Below are positions 50,756 through 52,799 of a stretch of DNA of 52,799 nt, piece by piece. Each line of letters opens with the position of its first letter. Position 1 is the stretch's first letter. A model generated the notes under the pieces. It searched no databases. It was not told the DNA's origin and saw only the letters and a list, made by a program, of their open reading frames with translations. This DNA comes from Bacteroidota bacterium (GTDB lineage Bacteria > Bacteroidota > Bacteroidia > UKL13-3). The stretch lies in the NCBI GenBank assembly GCA_947456185.1, contig CANGPW010000010.1:1-52799 (forward strand), written 5' to 3'. Position numbers and translations under genes: made by a program.

Positions 50756-52086
50756 TATCTATCAATAGAAATTTTTACTCTTTTTATTCTACGTTTATCA
50801 ACTGCTTCTATTTTGAACATTAAATTTTGAAACTTAATTTCTTGATTTTGTTTTGGCATATTTTCATTTAACTCTAGAATTAAACCTGCTAAAGTATCAG
50901 CTTCATTTCTTACGTCATCAAATAAATCTTGCTCCATTTCTATGTATTTGCAAACATCATTGATGAGCATTTTTGCTTCAAATACAAATGTATTATCATC
51001 CAATTTGCTGTAATAAATTTCATCTTCATCAAACTCATCATTTATTTCACCAAAAACTTCTTCTAAAATATCTTCCATGGTAACCAAACCACTGGTTCCG
51101 CCAAACTCATCTACCACTATTGCCATGTGAGTTCTTTTATTTTGAAAGTCTTTTAATAAATCATCTATTTTTTTAGACTCAGGAACATAAAAAGCTTTTC
51201 TAGCTAAACTTTGCCATTTAAAATCAGCACTTTCATGTATATGTGGCAATATATCTTTAATGGAAATTACTCCTTTTATTTCATCTAAACTTTCATGGTA
51301 AACAGGAATTCGCGAATATCCTAATTCGTCAATTAATTGAAGTAATTCTGTAAAATTACTTTCTATGTCAATGGCAGCAATATCTGGCCTTTGACACATA
51401 ATTTCAGTAACATTAGTATTCACAAAATTTACAATTCCTTTTAGTATAGATTTCTCTTGTTTTGGAGCATCACTTTCTGTGGTAATATCTATGGCATGGC
51501 TTAATTCATCAACACTTAAAATATGCCCACGCTTGGTAACACGTTTATCAATAATAGAAGTAGAGTTTTCTAAAATATAAACCAACGGACGGAATAATTT
51601 ATACATGTAAAACATAAAAACTGCCACCCAAGCTGAAACCTTTACATTGTTTTGCACAGCATATATTTTAGGAATTACTTCACCAAATAATACAATCATA
51701 AAAGTAACAAAAACTACTTCTATTAAAAATCCAAATAATGGGTTGTTTTCAAAGTCGAAAATGGTAGTTAATAAAACCGTTGAAACGATCACCATTGCTA
51801 CATTTATAAAGGTATTTCCAATTAAAATGGTAGCTAATAATTTTTTAGGATTACTAATTAAATATTTGATTGCTTTAGAGGTGCTAGAAGCATCATTTGT
51901 GAGCTCTTCTATTTGAGTTTTGTTCAATGAAAACAATGCATTTTCAGATCCCGAAAACAATGCTGAAGACAATATAAACAAAACAATTGCAATCACACTT
52001 CCTAGAATTGAAGGCCAATCAGCCAATTGTAAATTTGAATTGACATAGGATAATGTAACGAAATTTATATTAAGCGGAGGTTCCAT
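50755..52086 (-). CDS. gldE: Gliding motility-associated protein GldE (CNNM/CBS/CorC)
   Basis: 443 residues: N-terminal CNNM membrane domain (about 20-190; IVLFILSSALFSGSENALFSL), two CBS domains (about 210-335; MCQRPDIAAIDIES, then YVPESKKIDDLLKDFQNKRTHMAIVVDEFGG across the second), and a C-terminal CorC/HlyC transporter-associated domain to 443. It resembles CorC/TlyC magnesium-cobalt efflux helpers; as GldE it works with GldD in gliding. It is first in the gldE-gldD pair and diverges from the 2-oxoacid oxidoreductase gene. Confidence 0.9.
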   Translation of the reverse strand: MEPPLNINFVTLSYVNSNLQLADWPSILGSVIAIVLFILSSALFSGSENALFSLNKTQIEELTNDASSTSKAIKYLISNPKKLLATILIGNTFINVAMVIVSTVLLTTIFDFENNPLFGFLIEVVFVTFMIVLFGEVIPKIYAVQNNVKVSAWVAVFMFYMYKLFRPLVYILENSTSIIDKRVTKRGHILSVDELSHAIDITTESDAPKQEKSILKGIVNFVNTNVTEIMCQRPDIAAIDIESNFTELLQLIDELGYSRIPVYHESLDEIKGVISIKDILPHIHESADFKWQSLARKAFYVPESKKIDDLLKDFQNKRTHMAIVVDEFGGTSGLVTMEDILEEVFGEINDEFDEDEIYYSKLDDNTFVFEAKMLINDVCKYIEMEQDLFDDVRNEADTLAGLILELNENMPKQNQEIKFQNLMFKIEAVDKRRIKRVKISIDR

Positions 52087-52212
52087 TAATTGATTTTTAT
52101 TTTTTGCAATAATAAATAAAATTTATTTCCAATTACAGCTAAATTATTTATTAAAAATAAAATTCCTAATAAGAGTTAGTTTTTATAGCGACCAAAAATT
52201 AAAAAAATACAT

Positions 52213-52244
52213 TTTGTTTTTTTATTATTGCCTGATTATATTTT
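52213..52244 (+). promoter_or_regulatory. Candidate promoter of the 2-oxoacid oxidoreductase gene
   Basis: TTTG (52213-52216), 20 bp, TATATTTT (52237-52244): -33 exact, -7 off in the last base. The predicted start site near 52248 leaves a leader of about 9 nt before the ATG at 52257. Confidence 0.4.
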
Positions 52245-52256
52245 AAATTTATACAA

Positions 52257-52799
52257 ATGAATCCAACAATAGATAAAGATTTAGAATCAGTTGTTATTCG
52301 CTTTGCTGGCGATAGCGGTGATGGAATGCAATTAACAGGAACTCAATTCACAAACTCAGCAGCTTTATTTGGAAATGATTTGGCAACTTTTCCAGACTTT
52401 CCTGCTGAAATTCGTGCTCCTATAGGAACCCTTGCAGGTGTTTCTGGATTTCAAATTCACTTTGGTTCAACACGAATTCATACGCCTGGCGATATGAGTC
52501 ATGTATTGGTAGTAATGAATGTTGCTGCTTTAAAAGCAAATATAAAAAACCTAGTAAAAGGTGGTGTTATTATTGCCAATTCCGATGGTTTTGATTCCAA
52601 AAATATGCGCTTAGCAAATGTGCCGGAAGATAAAAATCCACTTACTGATGGATCTCTTGACGAATATGATTTAAAAATTATAGATGTAACTAAAATAACT
52701 AGAGCAGCTTTAACCGATACTGGTTTAAGTGTGAAAGAAATTGATCGTTGCAAGAACATGTTTGTTCTTGGATTAGTATATTGGATGTATAACAGAAAT
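52257..52799 (+). CDS. korA: 2-oxoacid:acceptor oxidoreductase subunit alpha, start only
   Basis: 181 residues visible, open to the window edge. [20 protein letters not shown] with the GDSGDG motif opens the gamma-type domain that in this group is fused to the N-terminus of the alpha subunit; [20 protein letters not shown] and the later [12 protein letters not shown] fit 2-oxoglutarate:ferredoxin oxidoreductase (KorA) of Bacteroidota. The enzyme decarboxylates a 2-oxoacid to an acyl-CoA and reduces ferredoxin. The rest of alpha and the beta subunit lie beyond the window. 2-oxoglutarate is the likely substrate, but pyruvate or branched-chain acids are not excluded. Confidence 0.85.
   Translation, partial: MNPTIDKDLESVVIRFAGDSGDGMQLTGTQFTNSAALFGNDLATFPDFPAEIRAPIGTLAGVSGFQIHFGSTRIHTPGDMSHVLVVMNVAALKANIKNLVKGGVIIANSDGFDSKNMRLANVPEDKNPLTDGSLDEYDLKIIDVTKITRAALTDTGLSVKEIDRCKNMFVLGLVYWMYNRN

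Noticed and set aside
1-52799. tRNA, rRNA, tmRNA, integrase, prophage or toxin-antitoxin genes
   Set aside because: Scanned both strands by eye for conserved RNA arms and hallmark proteins; none was convincing, though a covariance-model search would be the decisive test.

Overview
The window is AT-rich DNA (about one third G+C by eye) from a member of the Bacteroidota. The evidence is the gliding-motility pair gldE-gldD, a secreted hydrolase with a type IX secretion C-terminal sorting domain, a PorV/PorQ-type outer-membrane protein, and promoters that match the Bacteroidota TTTG-N19-21-TAnnTTTG pattern in front of many genes. No rRNA, tRNA, CRISPR array, integrase or prophage was recognised. 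The content is mostly core and housekeeping, with small mobile or decaying islands.

Layout. 1-1.7 kb: truncated TPR protein. 1.7-3 kb: a gene-poor island with a frameshifted REP-associated (RAYT, HUH) transposase and REP-like palindromes. 3-8 kb: FAD monooxygenase with an N-terminal CxxCxGxG zinc-finger-like region, a large AsmA-family protein and a methyltransferase. 8.2-12.8 kb: dipeptide epimerase, acetyltransferase-nitrilase fusion, PorV/PorQ-like protein and an AcpH-like protein. 13-14.6 kb: an XRE regulator with a readable promoter and operator, and an Nfu-type Fe-S protein. 15.8-18.2 kb: kdnA-kdnB, the two enzymes that make 8-amino-Kdo. 18.3-22 kb: glutamate dehydrogenase, polyprenyl diphosphate synthase and a multi-pass membrane gene split by an in-frame TGA. 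22.5-31.7 kb: SNF2 helicase, MltG, HldD and a 1243-residue sensor kinase. 31.7-37.1 kb: a DCC/DUF983/CxxC trio, MurI, an alanine/saccharopine-dehydrogenase-like enzyme and an MsbA-like exporter. 37.1-39.4 kb: an operon DUF3109 - ABC ATPase - selD. 39.5-45 kb: T9SS-sorted serine hydrolase, SulP transporter with carbonic anhydrase, and an MbnP-MbnH pair. 45.2-47.6 kb: hmgA-hppD for tyrosine breakdown. 47.7-52.1 kb: acetyltransferase, dihydroorotase, RidA-family protein, gldD and gldE. 52.3 kb to the end: start of a 2-oxoacid:ferredoxin oxidoreductase alpha subunit.

Functional links. Envelope biogenesis recurs: KdnA/KdnB (modified Kdo), HldD (heptose), MurI and MltG (peptidoglycan), AsmA and the MsbA-like exporter. 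HmgA and HppD are consecutive steps of tyrosine catabolism. MbnP and MbnH are an enzyme-substrate pair known to make a copper site from an oxidised tryptophan. SulP and carbonic anhydrase are probably a bicarbonate uptake pair.

The observations most worth checking are: the MbnP/MbnH pair outside a methanobactin locus; the REP palindrome that lies in frame inside its own transposase gene; the nonsense-split membrane gene; the XRE operator; a set of genes whose -7 box sits almost on the start codon (likely leaderless or near-leaderless mRNAs); and short intergenic hairpins whose stems covary between copies. I did not find a clear defence island or an obviously undescribed multi-gene system.
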